A stretch of 64,000 nt of DNA from JAFDBW01 sp963723355 (GCA_963723355.1 CAVRQQ010000016.1:1-64000); one strand, 5' to 3'. Shown: positions 53,149 to 63,117, counted from the stretch's first letter. The notes: generated from the letters alone by a model not told the origin. A program made the numbers and translations.

Positions 53149-55780
53149 TGAAATACGTCAACTGTTTCTGAAATATTTTGAAGACCGCGGCCACACGGTT
53201 GTCGGCTCTTCTTCCCTCGTTCCGCACAACGACCCGACCCTGCTCTTTACCAACGCCGGGATGAACCAGTTCAAGGACTGCTTCCTCGGTGCGGAAAAAC
53301 GCGATTACGTCCGGGCCGCCACCTCGCAGAAGTGCGTTCGTGCCGGCGGCAAGCACAACGACCTGGAAAATGTCGGTCGTACCGCCAGGCACCACACCTT
53401 TTTCGAAATGCTCGGCAACTTCTCTTTCGGCGACTACTTCAAAAAAGAGGCGATCGCCTACGCATGGGAGTTCCTGACCGCTGAACTCGGCATCGACAAG
53501 TCCCGACTCTACGTCTCGGTCTACACCGATGACGATGAAGCCGCGGATATCTGGCACGAGCAGGAGGGCGTCCCCCGCGACCGGATTTTTCGTTTCGAAG
53601 AAGACAACTTCTGGGCCATGGGTGATACCGGCCCCTGCGGGCCCTGTTCGGAGATCTTCTACGACAACGGCGAGGAAATCGGCTGCGACTCACCGGACTG
53701 CACGATCGGTTGCGACTGCGACCGCTACATGGAAGTCTGGAACAACGTCTTCATGCAGTTTAACCGTCAGGCGGACGGCGAGCTGATCCCCCTGCCCAAA
53801 CCCGCAGTCGACACCGGCATGGGCCTGGAGCGGCTGGCCACGGTCATGCAGAAGGTACAGTCCAACTATGATACCGACCTGCTGCGCGACATCATCGGCT
53901 ACATCGAAAAGCTCGCCGGGAAAGCTTATGGCGACAATGAGGAAGATGACGTTTCGATGCGCGTTATGGCCGACCACAGTCGTGCCACGGCCTACCTGAT
54001 CGCCGACGGCGTGCTCCCTTCCAACGAGGGGCGTGGCTACGTGTTGCGGCGGATCATGCGTCGGGCGATGCGTCACGCCAAGATGCTCGGCTTTGAAGAT
54101 CCGGTGCTGTTCAAGACGGCCGGCTTCGTCCTTGAGTTCATGGCCAGCGCCTACCCGACCGAAGCGGAGCGCAAGGACTTTGTCGCCAAGGTTGTGCAGA
54201 ACGAGGAAGAACGTTTCATCGCCACCCTCGGCAATGGCCTGCGCATTCTGCAGGACGAAGTCGCCCAGCTCAAAAAAGCCGGACAGACCGTTATTCCCGG
54301 AAAAACCGTCTTCAAACTTTATGACACCTACGGTTTTCCTGTCGACCTGACCGCTGACATCGTTGAAAAAGACGGCTACAGCCTTGATGAGGCGGGCTTT
54401 GAAGTCTGTATGGAAGCGCAACGCACCAAGGCCCGTGAACACTGGAAGGGCTCCGGCGAGGAGGCCGTCTCGGCGATTTACAAACAACTGGTCGATCAGG
54501 GCGTCACGTCAACCTTCAGCGGTTATCAGAAGACCGAAGATACCGGCACAGTCCTGTCGCTGATCAAGGGTGGCGAGTTGGTCGAAGACGCCGTCTGTGG
54601 TGAAACCGTCGAAGTAATCACCTCCACCACCCCCTGCTACGGAGAATCGGGCGGCCAGGTTGGCGATACCGGTGAGATATCGACTCCAGAGGCCAACCTG
54701 CGTATCATCAACACCAGGAAGCCGCTTGAGAACCTGCTTGTCCACGTTTGCGAGGTTGTCACGGGTGCGATCAGAAAAGGCGCCTCAGCAACCATCAAGG
54801 TTGATGCTGAGCGGCGGCAAAGGATCGTTCTTAACCACACCGCGACCCACCTTCTCCAGGCGGCCATGCAAAAAATCCTTGGCAACCACATCAAGCAGGC
54901 AGGTTCGCTGGTCGAGCCGGAACGTCTGCGTTTCGATTTCACCCATTTCTCTCCTGTCACCACCGAAGAGATCATCAAGATCGAGGAAGAGGTCAACGCA
55001 CAAATCCGCGTCAACGCCGGAGTGACATCGCAAGTCATGGCAGCTGACGAAGCCCAGGCGGCCGGCGCCATGGCGCTGTTCGGAGAAAAGTACGGCGACC
55101 AGGTTCGGGTTATCCGCGTAGGAGACTACAGCATGGAACTGTGCGGCGGCACCCATGCCAATGCCGCAGGGGATATCGGCCTGTTCCGGATTCTCTCTGA
55201 AGGTGGCATCGCTGCCGGAGTTCGAAGGATTGAAGCGGTCACCGGCGATGGCGCACTGGCCCAGGTCCATCAGCAGGAGCGGACTCTGCAGAGGCTCGCC
55301 GAGTTGGTTAAAAGCGACCCTCAGCAACTGGAAACCCGCCTGGTCAAGATGGTCGAACGCCAGAAAGACATGGAGCGAGAGCTGGCGACGCTTGAAAGCC
55401 GCCTGAAAGCCGGCCAGGCTGACGACATCATGAACAGTGTCCAGGATATCGACGGCGTCCGGCTGCTGGTTGCCGAGGTGGATCCGGCTGATGGTAAGGG
55501 TCTCAGGGACATGGCCGACAAGCTACGCGACAAACTCGGATCGGGGGTCGTTGCCATCGGCTGCCCATTTGAAGGCAAGGTCAACCTGCTCGTCGCCGTC
55601 ACCAGGGATTTGACGGACAAGCTGCATGCCGGTAAGCTGGTAGGGGCCATGGCTGCAGAAGTCGGTGGCAAGGGCGGTGGCCGTCCGGACCTGGCGCAGG
55701 CCGGTGGCAGCCAGCCGGAGAAACTATCCGCAGCCCTGGAACTCGCGAGCACTCTGGTTCGCAGTGCACTGGGCAACTAA
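53135..55780 (+). CDS. alaS: Alanyl-tRNA synthetase
   Basis: Charges tRNA-Ala; 881 residues with catalytic, editing and C-Ala domains. It starts MKTGSEIRQLFLKYFEDRGH at 53135 (an in-frame TTG at 53123 would add four residues). Seen are FTNAGMNQFKDCFLG, HTFFEMLGNFSFGDYFK, DTGMGLERLATVMQ, the editing HTATHLLQAAMQ and CGGTHANAAGDIG zinc/editing motifs, and the C-terminal GGKGGGRPDLAQAGG. Confidence 0.98.
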   Translation: MKTGSEIRQLFLKYFEDRGHTVVGSSSLVPHNDPTLLFTNAGMNQFKDCFLGAEKRDYVRAATSQKCVRAGGKHNDLENVGRTARHHTFFEMLGNFSFGDYFKKEAIAYAWEFLTAELGIDKSRLYVSVYTDDDEAADIWHEQEGVPRDRIFRFEEDNFWAMGDTGPCGPCSEIFYDNGEEIGCDSPDCTIGCDCDRYMEVWNNVFMQFNRQADGELIPLPKPAVDTGMGLERLATVMQKVQSNYDTDLLRDIIGYIEKLAGKAYGDNEEDDVSMRVMADHSRATAYLIADGVLPSNEGRGYVLRRIMRRAMRHAKMLGFEDPVLFKTAGFVLEFMASAYPTEAERKDFVAKVVQNEEERFIATLGNGLRILQDEVAQLKKAGQTVIPGKTVFKLYDTYGFPVDLTADIVEKDGYSLDEAGFEVCMEAQRTKAREHWKGSGEEAVSAIYKQLVDQGVTSTFSGYQKTEDTGTVLSLIKGGELVEDAVCGETVEVITSTTPCYGESGGQVGDTGEISTPEANLRIINTRKPLENLLVHVCEVVTGAIRKGASATIKVDAERRQRIVLNHTATHLLQAAMQKILGNHIKQAGSLVEPERLRFDFTHFSPVTTEEIIKIEEEVNAQIRVNAGVTSQVMAADEAQAAGAMALFGEKYGDQVRVIRVGDYSMELCGGTHANAAGDIGLFRILSEGGIAAGVRRIEAVTGDGALAQVHQQERTLQRLAELVKSDPQQLETRLVKMVERQKDMERELATLESRLKAGQADDIMNSVQDIDGVRLLVAEVDPADGKGLRDMADKLRDKLGSGVVAIGCPFEGKVNLLVAVTRDLTDKLHAGKLVGAMAAEVGGKGGGRPDLAQAGGSQPEKLSAALELASTLVRSALGN

Positions 55781-55820
55781 GGTTAAGTCGAAAAAAAGCA
55801 TAACTTTTGCAAGGGATACG

Positions 55821-56960
55821 ATGCGACTCGAAACACGCGAAGAGCCACAGCTTCTGCAGGAAGGAGAGAAGTCGACGATCCTCGTCGTTGACGACGAGGA
55901 GATCATCCGCGACCTCTGCTCCCGTGCGTTGAAGGACTACCGCGTCCTCGAAGCCGATAATGGCAGAGATGCTTTGCAGATTCTCAACCACGAGCATGTC
56001 GACCTTCTCCTGGTCGATGTCATGATGCCGATTATGAACGGCCTTGACCTCCTTCAGCAGGTCAAGGACAAGGACGCCGAGCAACTGGTCATCGTCATGA
56101 CCGGTTACGCCGACAAGGACATTATCCTGCGCGCCCTCAAGGCCCGCGCTGACGACTTCATTCAGAAGCCGATCAACCTCCTCCAGTTGAAGACATCCAT
56201 AGCACAGGCCCTGGAGAAAAAGGCCCTGCGCCGTGAGCTAATGCAACTGAAACAACTGGACCGCCTCAAATCAGACTTCCTCGGCCTGGTCTCTCACAAG
56301 CTGCGAACACCGACAACATCGATCTCACTTTTCATCCAGAACCTCGCCAGCGGCACTATCAGCAAGGATGATCAGGGCTTTGCCTCAGCAGTCGATGAAA
56401 TCCGCAAAGAGTCAGAGTACCTTGCCTACCTGATCCAGGACCTGCTCTACTACAGCGATATCATTCTGCAGGACAGCCAGAGCAAAACCTCACGTGAGGA
56501 CCTTAAAGAGATCATAAACACACTCGCTATCGCGAAACGACAGACGCTCGGGCAAAACAAGCAGATATTGCGCACCGAACTGACGGGCGACTGGCCGGTC
56601 TTCAGTGTTGACCGGCGGCGAATCGAACTTGCCCTGGGCGCAATCCTGGACAATGCGATCAAGTTCACCCAACCGGGCGGAGAGATAAGCTTGTCGGGAG
56701 CGCTAAGCGACCGGGAACTTTCTCTGACCATTTCCGACAACGGTCCAGGTATCGCCCCGGAAGAGAGGGGCAAGATTTTCGAAAAATTTTACCAGGTCGA
56801 CCCGAACAACACCGGGCAGATCCGCGGCTTCGGACTCGGACTCTTTTACGCCCGCCAGTTCGTCATGGATCATGGCGGCGACATCAGCCTCGACAGCACT
56901 CTCGGCAAAGGGACGACCGTTACCATCCGGCTGCCTCGCCTTTCGATTTCGGCAAGCTGA
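55821..56960 (+). CDS. Response-regulator/histidine-kinase hybrid (receiver first)
   Basis: A 379-residue soluble protein. The receiver domain (about 18-135) has ILVVDDEEIIRDLCSRALKD and phospho-acceptor D66 in LLLVDVMMPIMNG, with the conserved MTGYA and KP. A HisKA domain follows (H159 in GLVSHKLRTPTTSI), then HATPase (DNAIKFTQPGGE, DNGPGIAPEERGKIFEKF, GFGLGLFYARQFVMDHGG). No membrane segment, so it probably relays signals from another kinase. Start ATG 55821 follows AAGGGATACG; earlier in-frame starts lie inside alaS. Confidence 0.9.
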   Translation: MRLETREEPQLLQEGEKSTILVVDDEEIIRDLCSRALKDYRVLEADNGRDALQILNHEHVDLLLVDVMMPIMNGLDLLQQVKDKDAEQLVIVMTGYADKDIILRALKARADDFIQKPINLLQLKTSIAQALEKKALRRELMQLKQLDRLKSDFLGLVSHKLRTPTTSISLFIQNLASGTISKDDQGFASAVDEIRKESEYLAYLIQDLLYYSDIILQDSQSKTSREDLKEIINTLAIAKRQTLGQNKQILRTELTGDWPVFSVDRRRIELALGAILDNAIKFTQPGGEISLSGALSDRELSLTISDNGPGIAPEERGKIFEKFYQVDPNNTGQIRGFGLGLFYARQFVMDHGGDISLDSTLGKGTTVTIRLPRLSISAS

Positions 56961-57097
56961 TCAACTGCCTGACAAAGGCACTGTTTTCCAGCTCACCTGC
57001 ATTCTCCTGCCTGCGAAACCTGCCAGATCTGACAAGACATCGGGAATTTCAGCAGACAGATCCAGCAAACTACCAACTTTTACTGTAAAATTAGGGC

Positions 57098-57127
57098 CTT
57101 GACATCTTTACCGGCTACGGGCATTTT
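57098..57127 (+). promoter_or_regulatory. Possible heat-shock (sigma-32 type) promoter of hslVU
   Basis: CTTGACA, 14 bases, GGGCATTTT. The -35 fits CTTGAAA and the spacing fits sigma-32, while the -10 only partly matches CCCCATNT. A sigma-70 reading (TTGACA with weak -10 CATTTT) is also possible. Confidence 0.4.
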
Positions 57128-57205
57128 GTTTTGCCTGCCCGGACTGTTATGTTATATTTGCAATATTTTTCGCTGAATTACGGGACTTTGCAAAGCGAGG
57201 TCATA

Positions 57206-57736
57206 ATGTTCAAAGGAACAACAATTCTCTGCGTACGTCGCGGCACCGAAGTGGCCATGGCCGGTGACGGTCAGGTCAGCCTTGGCAATACTGTCATGAA
57301 ACACACCGCCAGGAAGCTGCGTCGGATGTACGATGACCAGGTTATCGCCGGGTTTGCCGGCAGCACCGCCGATGCATTTACCCTGTTTGAGAAGTTTGAC
57401 GCCAAACTTCAGGAATACCGCGGCAACCTGCAGAGAGCGGCCGTCGAACTGGCCAAGGACTGGCGGACTGACCGCATCCTGCGCCACCTTGAAGCACTGC
57501 TTATCGTGGCAGATCGCGAGACGACCCTGGTGCTTTCCGGGGTTGGTGACGTCATCGAACCGGAGCACGGCATCGCAGCGATCGGTTCCGGCGGCGCGTT
57601 TGCCCAGGCAGCAGCCCGGGCCCTGGTTGAGTACACCGAGATGCCGATGGCCGAAGTGGCCGAACAGGCCCTGAAGATCGCTGCCGAGATCTGTGTTTTC
57701 ACCAACGACCAGATCATCGTGGAGACCCTGACGTGA
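57206..57736 (+). CDS. hslV: ATP-dependent protease subunit HslV
   Basis: Proteasome-like threonine peptidase that pairs with HslU. 176 residues, starting MFKGTTILCVRRGTEVAMAG; the mature chain is expected to start at a threonine of GTTI after a four-residue propeptide. Further motifs: GDGQVSLGNTVMKHTARKLR, FAGSTADAFTLFEKF and IGSGGAFAQAAARAL. The gene overlaps the hslU start by four bases. Confidence 0.97.
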   Translation: MFKGTTILCVRRGTEVAMAGDGQVSLGNTVMKHTARKLRRMYDDQVIAGFAGSTADAFTLFEKFDAKLQEYRGNLQRAAVELAKDWRTDRILRHLEALLIVADRETTLVLSGVGDVIEPEHGIAAIGSGGAFAQAAARALVEYTEMPMAEVAEQALKIAAEICVFTNDQIIVETLT

Positions 57737-59052
57737 ACAATTTCACCCCACGGGAGATCGTTTCCGAGCTCGACCGCTTTATCGTCGGCCAGAACAGTGC
57801 CAAGCGTGCGGTTGCCGTTGCCTTGCGTAACCGTTGGCGGCGACAGCAGGTCGAGCCGGATTTGCGCGAGGAGATCGCGCCGAAAAATATCATCATGATC
57901 GGTCCGACCGGGGTCGGCAAGACCGAGATCGCGCGGCGGCTGGCCAAACTGGCCCAGGCTCCTTTCGTCAAGGTCGAAGCCAGCAAGTTCACCGAGGTCG
58001 GCTACGTTGGCCGCGATGTCGAAAGCATGGTGCGTGACCTGGTTGAACTGGCGATCCTGATGGTTAAAAGTGAAGAAGCGAAGAGCCAGAGGCTCAAGGC
58101 GGAGGACCTGGCCGAAGAACGCCTGCTTGACCTGCTGCTGCCCGGCGAGAAGAACCTCGCCGATGACAAGGACAGCTCAACGCGTGACAAGCTGCGTCGC
58201 CTGTTGCGCATGGGTGAACTCAACGAACGCGTGGTTGAAGTCGAGACCCAGGACACCCAGATGCCGAACATGCAGGTTTTCGGGCCACAGGGCACCGAGG
58301 AGATGGGTCTTAACATCAAGGAGATGTTCGGCAATATTTTCCCGAAGCAGACCAAGCGCCGCAAAATGAAGGTGTCCGAAGCCCGGGAGCTGCTGATTGA
58401 GACGGAAGCGGAGAAGCTGGTCGATATGGACAAGGTCCAGACCCTGGCCAGGGAACGTACCGAGCAGAACGGCATCATCTTCATCGACGAAATCGACAAG
58501 ATCGCCAGTCGTGAAGGCGGCCATGGTCCTGAAGTGTCCCGCGAGGGCGTGCAGCGCGACATTCTGCCGATCGTCGAGGGGAGTACGGTCAACACCAAGT
58601 ACGGCCCGGTCAAGACCGACCACATCCTCTTTATCGCTGCCGGGGCGTTCCATGTCGCCAAGCCGTCCGACCTGATCCCCGAACTGCAGGGGCGCTTTCC
58701 GATCCGGGTTGAACTGGACAGCCTCGAGGAAGCCGATTTTGTCCGCATCCTGACCGAGCCGAACAATGCGCTGATCCGCCAGTACCAGGCCCTTATGGCA
58801 ACCGAAGGAATCAGGCTCGATTTCAGCGACGATGCGGTCATGGAAATAGCCAGGACTGCGGCCAGGGTCAACGAGCGCATGGAGAATATCGGTGCCCGGC
58901 GCCTGCATACGATCATGGAAACCCTGCTCGAAGAGCTTTCTTTCAACGCTCCGGAACGGCAGGAGAAGAAACTGCACATAGACGGGGTCTTTGTCCGCGA
59001 ACGGCTCAGCAAAATTGCCGACAACGAGGATCTTTCACGATATATTCTGTAA
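57733..59052 (+). CDS. hslU: ATP-dependent protease ATPase subunit HslU
   Basis: AAA+ unfoldase of the HslUV protease, 439 residues, GTG start overlapping the hslV stop (GTGA). It has Walker A IGPTGVGKTEIARRLA, KFTEVGYVGRDVESMVRDLV, an inserted I-domain (about 110-240), Walker B IIFIDEIDKIA and the C-terminal DLSRYIL tail that inserts into HslV. Confidence 0.98.
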   Translation: MNNFTPREIVSELDRFIVGQNSAKRAVAVALRNRWRRQQVEPDLREEIAPKNIIMIGPTGVGKTEIARRLAKLAQAPFVKVEASKFTEVGYVGRDVESMVRDLVELAILMVKSEEAKSQRLKAEDLAEERLLDLLLPGEKNLADDKDSSTRDKLRRLLRMGELNERVVEVETQDTQMPNMQVFGPQGTEEMGLNIKEMFGNIFPKQTKRRKMKVSEARELLIETEAEKLVDMDKVQTLARERTEQNGIIFIDEIDKIASREGGHGPEVSREGVQRDILPIVEGSTVNTKYGPVKTDHILFIAAGAFHVAKPSDLIPELQGRFPIRVELDSLEEADFVRILTEPNNALIRQYQALMATEGIRLDFSDDAVMEIARTAARVNERMENIGARRLHTIMETLLEELSFNAPERQEKKLHIDGVFVRERLSKIADNEDLSRYIL

Positions 59053-59074
59053 ATCACCCGGGAGGGTTTCTGAT

Positions 59075-59962
59075 ATGCAAGAGTTGATTAACAAAGCCAA
59101 CGTCCTGGTTGAAGCCCTGCCCTGGATCCGGCAGTTTTACGGCAAGACCATCGTCATCAAATACGGCGGCAACGCCATGGTCGAAGAGCACCTCAAGGAA
59201 GGCTTCGCCCGTGACGTCATCCTGATGAAGTACATCGGCCTCAACCCCGTCGTCGTGCATGGCGGCGGGCCACAGATCGGCAAGGTCCTCGAGGCGATGG
59301 GCATAGAAACCCGCTTTGAGCAGGGTATGCGGGTGACCGACGCAAGGACCATGGACGTGGTCGAGATGGTGCTCGGCGGCAAGGTCAACAAGGAGATCGT
59401 CTCCAACATCAACAGGCACGGCGGTCGGGCGGTCGGCCTGACCGGCAAGGACGGCAACCTGATTACGGCCCGCAAACTGGAGATGAAAGCGATCAACCCC
59501 GACACCCTGACACCGGAGATCATCGATATCGGCATGGTCGGCGAAGTGGCCGGCATCAACCCGGCCATCATCATTTCCCTGGAGCAAGCGAACTTCATCC
59601 CGGTGATTGCCCCTGTCGGAGTTGACGAATCGGGCCGGACCTATAACATCAATGCCGACCTGGTCGCCGGCAAGGTCGCCGGAGCCCTGCAGGCTGAAAA
59701 GCTGATCCTGTTGACAGACGTTGAAGGGGTAAAAGACAAATCCGGCAAGTTGCTCAATACCATTGATATCGCTGATGTCCAGGGCCTGATCGACGACGGC
59801 ACCATCGTCGGCGGCATGATCCCGAAAGTGACCTGTTGCCTTGACGCGGTTGCCGCAGGGGTGAAGAAGACCCATATCATCGACGGCCGGATGGAGCACG
59901 CCTGTCTCCTGGAGGTCTTCACCGATCAGGGAGTTGGCACAGCAGTCGCTAAATTTCGCTGA
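59075..59962 (+). CDS. argB: Acetylglutamate kinase
   Basis: Second step of arginine biosynthesis: phosphorylates N-acetylglutamate. 295 residues; IVIKYGGNAMVEEHLKEGFA, VVVHGGGPQIGKVLEAMGIE, NADLVAGKVAGAL and IDGRMEHACLLEVFTDQGVG are visible. The long N-terminal helix (LINKANVLVEALPWIRQFYG) is typical of arginine-inhibited hexameric enzymes, suggesting feedback control. GGAGGG lies upstream of ATG 59075. It starts an argB-argD-argF-(RDD)-argG series. Confidence 0.97.
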   Translation: MQELINKANVLVEALPWIRQFYGKTIVIKYGGNAMVEEHLKEGFARDVILMKYIGLNPVVVHGGGPQIGKVLEAMGIETRFEQGMRVTDARTMDVVEMVLGGKVNKEIVSNINRHGGRAVGLTGKDGNLITARKLEMKAINPDTLTPEIIDIGMVGEVAGINPAIIISLEQANFIPVIAPVGVDESGRTYNINADLVAGKVAGALQAEKLILLTDVEGVKDKSGKLLNTIDIADVQGLIDDGTIVGGMIPKVTCCLDAVAAGVKKTHIIDGRMEHACLLEVFTDQGVGTAVAKFR

Positions 59963-59974
59963 GCGAAATTCATG

Positions 59975-60010
59975 GAGACTGCGAGTCGCGAGGCGCGAAA
60001 TGCGAAAATA
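59975..60010 (+). repeat. GCGAGGCGCGAA-type degenerate repeat, copy 1
   Basis: GACTGCGAGTCGCGAGGCGC then GAAATGCGAAAA, between argB and argD. Related strings sit in the next two intergenic gaps (62213 and 63022). Confidence 0.5.
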
Positions 60011-60055
60011 TCAGAACCTTTTACTTTTAACTTTTCACCAATAACGGCAAAGCCA

Positions 60056-61271
60056 ATGAGTCTCACACAAAACTGGATCGAAAGAGCCGACCAGAGCGTC
60101 ATGAAAACCTATGGTCGTTACCCGATCGTCGCCGACCGCGGCGAAGGCTGCCGCCTGTGGGATGTGGATGGCAAGGTCTATCTCGACTTCCTCGCCGGAG
60201 TGGCTGTCAACAATCTCGGCCACTGTCACCCTAAGGTGGTGGCCGCTCTGCAGGAGCAGGCCGGTCGCCTGCTGCATTGCTCGAACTTTTACCACATCCC
60301 CCAGCAGGTGGAATTGGCCGAATGGCTTTGCCGGAATTCCTTTGCCGAGCGGGTCTTCTTCTGCAACTCGGGCGCCGAAGCCAATGAAGCAGCGATGAAA
60401 CTGGCGCGCAAGCAGAGCCGGGAGAAGTACGGCGAAAACCGTTTCGAGATCATTACCGCGCTGGCGTCTTTCCACGGCCGCACCATTGGCGCAATCAGCG
60501 CCACCGGCCAGGAGAAGGTCCGGACCGGCTTCGATCCGATGGTTCCCGGGATTCAGGTATGTCCCCTTCGCCGACACGGACGCTTTGCGCAAAGCGGTAA
60601 CACCCCGGGTTTGCGCCATCATGCTCGAACCGGTCCAGGGTGAGGGAGGGGTCAACGTACCGCCGACCGGCTATCTCAAGGCCGTACGGGAGATCTGCAA
60701 TGAGAACCATCTACTGCTGATCTACGATGAAGTCCAGGTCGGCTGTGGCCGGACCGGCAGCCTCTGGGCTTATCAACAGGAGGGTGTTGTTCCAGACATC
60801 ATGACGCTGGCCAAGGCCCTTGCCGGAGGGCCGCCAATCGGCGCCATGCTGACCACAGAGGACCTGGCCAGCCACCTTGGCCCGGGCACACACGGGTCCA
60901 CCTTCGGTGGCAACCCCCTGGTCTGTTCTGCCGCCCTCGCCGCCATGCGAACCATTGCCGACGATGGCGTGCTTGACAACTGCCGGACCACGGGCGCGTA
61001 CCTGACGCAACAGCTTGTGCAGCTGCAGGCCAAATATGATTTCATCAAGGAAGTCCGCGGCCGCGGTCTGATCATCGGCATGGAGCTGGCAATCGAGGGT
61101 GGCGACCTGGTCAAAGCCGCCATGGAACGCGGGCTGCTGATCAATTGTACGGTCGGTAACGTTTTGCGTTTTGTCCCGCCACTGATTGTGACCAAAGATG
61201 AAGTTGATCAGGCGGTTGCCATTCTCGACGGCGTCCTGGCTGGCGTTGCTCCGGCCGGGGAGACCAAATAG
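60056..61271 (+). CDS. argD: Acetylornithine aminotransferase, frameshifted
   Basis: PLP enzyme converting N-acetylglutamate semialdehyde to N-acetylornithine. The first part, MSLTQNWIERADQSVMKTYG to TGFDPMVPGIQ, is complete. An extra G near 60557 then breaks the frame. The remainder resumes YVPFADTDALRKAVTPRVC, with the PLP-site region LLIYDEVQVGCGRTG, the lysine in TLAKALAGGPPIGAM and THGSTFGGNPLVCSAA. Joined length is about 405 residues, normal for ArgD. Confidence 0.92.
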
Positions 61272-61300
61272 ATTTTTCGATACTGTAAGGAGAGATAACC

Positions 61301-62209
61301 GTGAAGAAAGACTTTCTCTGCCTGAGTGACTGGAGTCTTGAAGAGCTGGAGAAGATCTTTGCCTTGGCCAAGGATCTGAAGGCCAAACAAAAAGCCGGGC
61401 AACAGCATCACCTTCTGGCAGGCAAGACTCTCGGTATGCTCTTTGAAAAGAGTTCGACCCGCACCCGGGTCTCCTTTGAAGTCGGCATGTATCAACTGGG
61501 CGGTCACGCCCTCTTCCTGGCTTCCGGGAACACTCAGATGGGCCGCGGTGAACCGATCAAGGATACCGCCCGCTGCATGGCCCGCTACGTCGACGGCGTC
61601 ATGATTCGCACATACTCGCAGGATGCGGTCGAGGAGTTTGCCGTGGCCAGTGACGTCCCGGTGATCAATGGTCTGACCGACATGTTCCACCCCTGCCAGA
61701 TCATGGCCGACCTGATGACGGTTATCGAGCACAAGGGCAACTACCGCGACCTGGTTTACTGCTGGATCGGCGATGGCAACAACATGGCCAACAGCTGGAT
61801 CAATGCTGCATCCGTGTTCGGCTTCGAACTGCGTGTGGCGACACCGGCAGGCTACGAACCCGATGCCATGGTCAAAGAGCGTGCTGCTGAAGCCGGAGCC
61901 AACATCATCTACACCAACGACCCTGATCAGGCGGCCAGGGGCGCCGACGTCCTGAACACCGACGTCTGGGCCAGCATGGGCCAGGAGACCGAGCAGCAAG
62001 AGCGGAAAAAAGCTTTCACCGGCTACCAGATCAACATGGAACTGGTCGCACTGGCCAAGCCGGATTGTGTCGTCATGCACTGCCTGCCGGCCCATCGTGA
62101 TGAAGAGATTACCGACGAGGTCATGGAGAGCCGTCATTCCATCATCTTCGATGAAGCCGAAAATCGTCTGCATGTACAGAAAGCCATCATGGCGACGTTG
62201 ATGAGTTAG
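61301..62209 (+). CDS. argF: Ornithine carbamoyltransferase
   Basis: Makes citrulline from ornithine and carbamoyl phosphate; 302 residues. Signatures are the carbamoyl-phosphate loop FEKSSTRTRVSFEVGMYQLG, LTDMFHPCQIMADLMT, and the ornithine-binding HCLPAHRDEEITDEVM. GTG start after AAGGAGAGATAACC. Third gene of the arginine series. Confidence 0.97.
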   Translation: MKKDFLCLSDWSLEELEKIFALAKDLKAKQKAGQQHHLLAGKTLGMLFEKSSTRTRVSFEVGMYQLGGHALFLASGNTQMGRGEPIKDTARCMARYVDGVMIRTYSQDAVEEFAVASDVPVINGLTDMFHPCQIMADLMTVIEHKGNYRDLVYCWIGDGNNMANSWINAASVFGFELRVATPAGYEPDAMVKERAAEAGANIIYTNDPDQAARGADVLNTDVWASMGQETEQQERKKAFTGYQINMELVALAKPDCVVMHCLPAHRDEEITDEVMESRHSIIFDEAENRLHVQKAIMATLMS

Positions 62210-62212
62210 AAC

Positions 62213-62242
62213 TCCGAGGCGCGAAGCGAGAAACGCGAAAAG
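62213..62242 (+). repeat. GCGAGGCGCGAA-type degenerate repeat, copy 2
   Basis: CCGAGGCGCGAAGCGAGAAA then CGCGAAAAGG, between argF and the RDD gene. Confidence 0.5.
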
Positions 62243-62256
62243 GCTTTAGAAGAGTA

Positions 62257-63024
62257 ATGAACATCACATGTCCAGAATGTAATTTTTCCAAATCTGTTGA
62301 CCCGGCCAAGCTTCCGGACCGTCCGATCAAGGTGAACTGTCCGAAATGCGCTGCGTCATTCAGCTTCGAAAAATCAACAAGAACAGGCAAGACGACCGGA
62401 ACGACCCAGCCTGAACAGGTCACCTGTCCGGCTTGCGGACTGGTCCAGGAAAAGGATGAGAACTGCAGTGGCTGCGGTGTCAACTATGCCAAATACCTTG
62501 CCCGACAGGCCGAGAATGAACAGGCGTGGCAGGGTGCTGATAGATCAGATGGCAAGCTTGCAAAGCTGAACGGCATTGCAAATCATCACTCTCCGGAACT
62601 CCAGCCGAAAGCGGGCTTCTGGATCCGCGTGGTCGCCACGATACTCGATTCGTTCCTGCTGTGCATTGTGCAGTTTGTCCTCACCCTGATGATTTCGCTG
62701 CTGGTCGGCTTTATGGGCATCGCAGCCGGTGAAAACCCGGCAGTCAGCCTGGTTATCTGGCTTTTTGGTACGACGATAAGTCTCGGCTACGCAGTTTTCT
62801 TTACCGGCTACTGCGGTCAGACCCCGGGCAAGATGGCCTTGCGCATCAAGGTTGTACGAACGGACGGCAGCCAGCTCACTTATGGCCGTGCGGCAAAACG
62901 TGAAGTCCTTGGTAAATTCGTCTCGAGCATCCTGCTGGGCATTGGCTACCTGATGGTCGCTTTCGATCAACAAAAACAGGGACTGCACGATAAAATTGCA
63001 GATACGTACGTAGTAAAACTCTGA
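62257..63024 (+). CDS. RDD-family membrane protein with N-terminal zinc ribbons
   Basis: A 255-residue protein with three parts. An MJ0042-type zinc ribbon (MNITCPECNFSKSVDP, VNCPKCAASFSF) is followed by a second ribbon (TCPACGLVQEKDENCSGCGV), then an RDD membrane domain (GFWIRVVATILDSFLLCIVQ, FTGYCGQTPGKMALRIKVVR, GLHDKIADTYVV) with two to three hydrophobic segments. Function unknown; it lies inside the arginine gene series between argF and argG, probably co-transcribed, but nothing links it to arginine synthesis. Confidence 0.85.
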   Translation: MNITCPECNFSKSVDPAKLPDRPIKVNCPKCAASFSFEKSTRTGKTTGTTQPEQVTCPACGLVQEKDENCSGCGVNYAKYLARQAENEQAWQGADRSDGKLAKLNGIANHHSPELQPKAGFWIRVVATILDSFLLCIVQFVLTLMISLLVGFMGIAAGENPAVSLVIWLFGTTISLGYAVFFTGYCGQTPGKMALRIKVVRTDGSQLTYGRAAKREVLGKFVSSILLGIGYLMVAFDQQKQGLHDKIADTYVVKL

Positions 63025-63092
63025 GGTGAGAGACGGGAAGCGGGAAAGGCGAAGATTTTTCGCCCCTCGCATCTCGCACCTCGCGCTTCATA
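63022..63092 (+). repeat. GCGAGGCGCGAA-type degenerate repeat, copy 3
   Basis: GAGAGACGGGAAGCGGGAAA then GGCGAAG on one side and CGCCCCTCGCATCTCGCACC on the other. The second half is roughly the reverse complement of the first, so the pair can form a hairpin (TTTTTCG near the apex). Confidence 0.5.
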
Positions 63093-63117
63093 TATAAACT
63101 TAAGGAGATCCTCTCAA

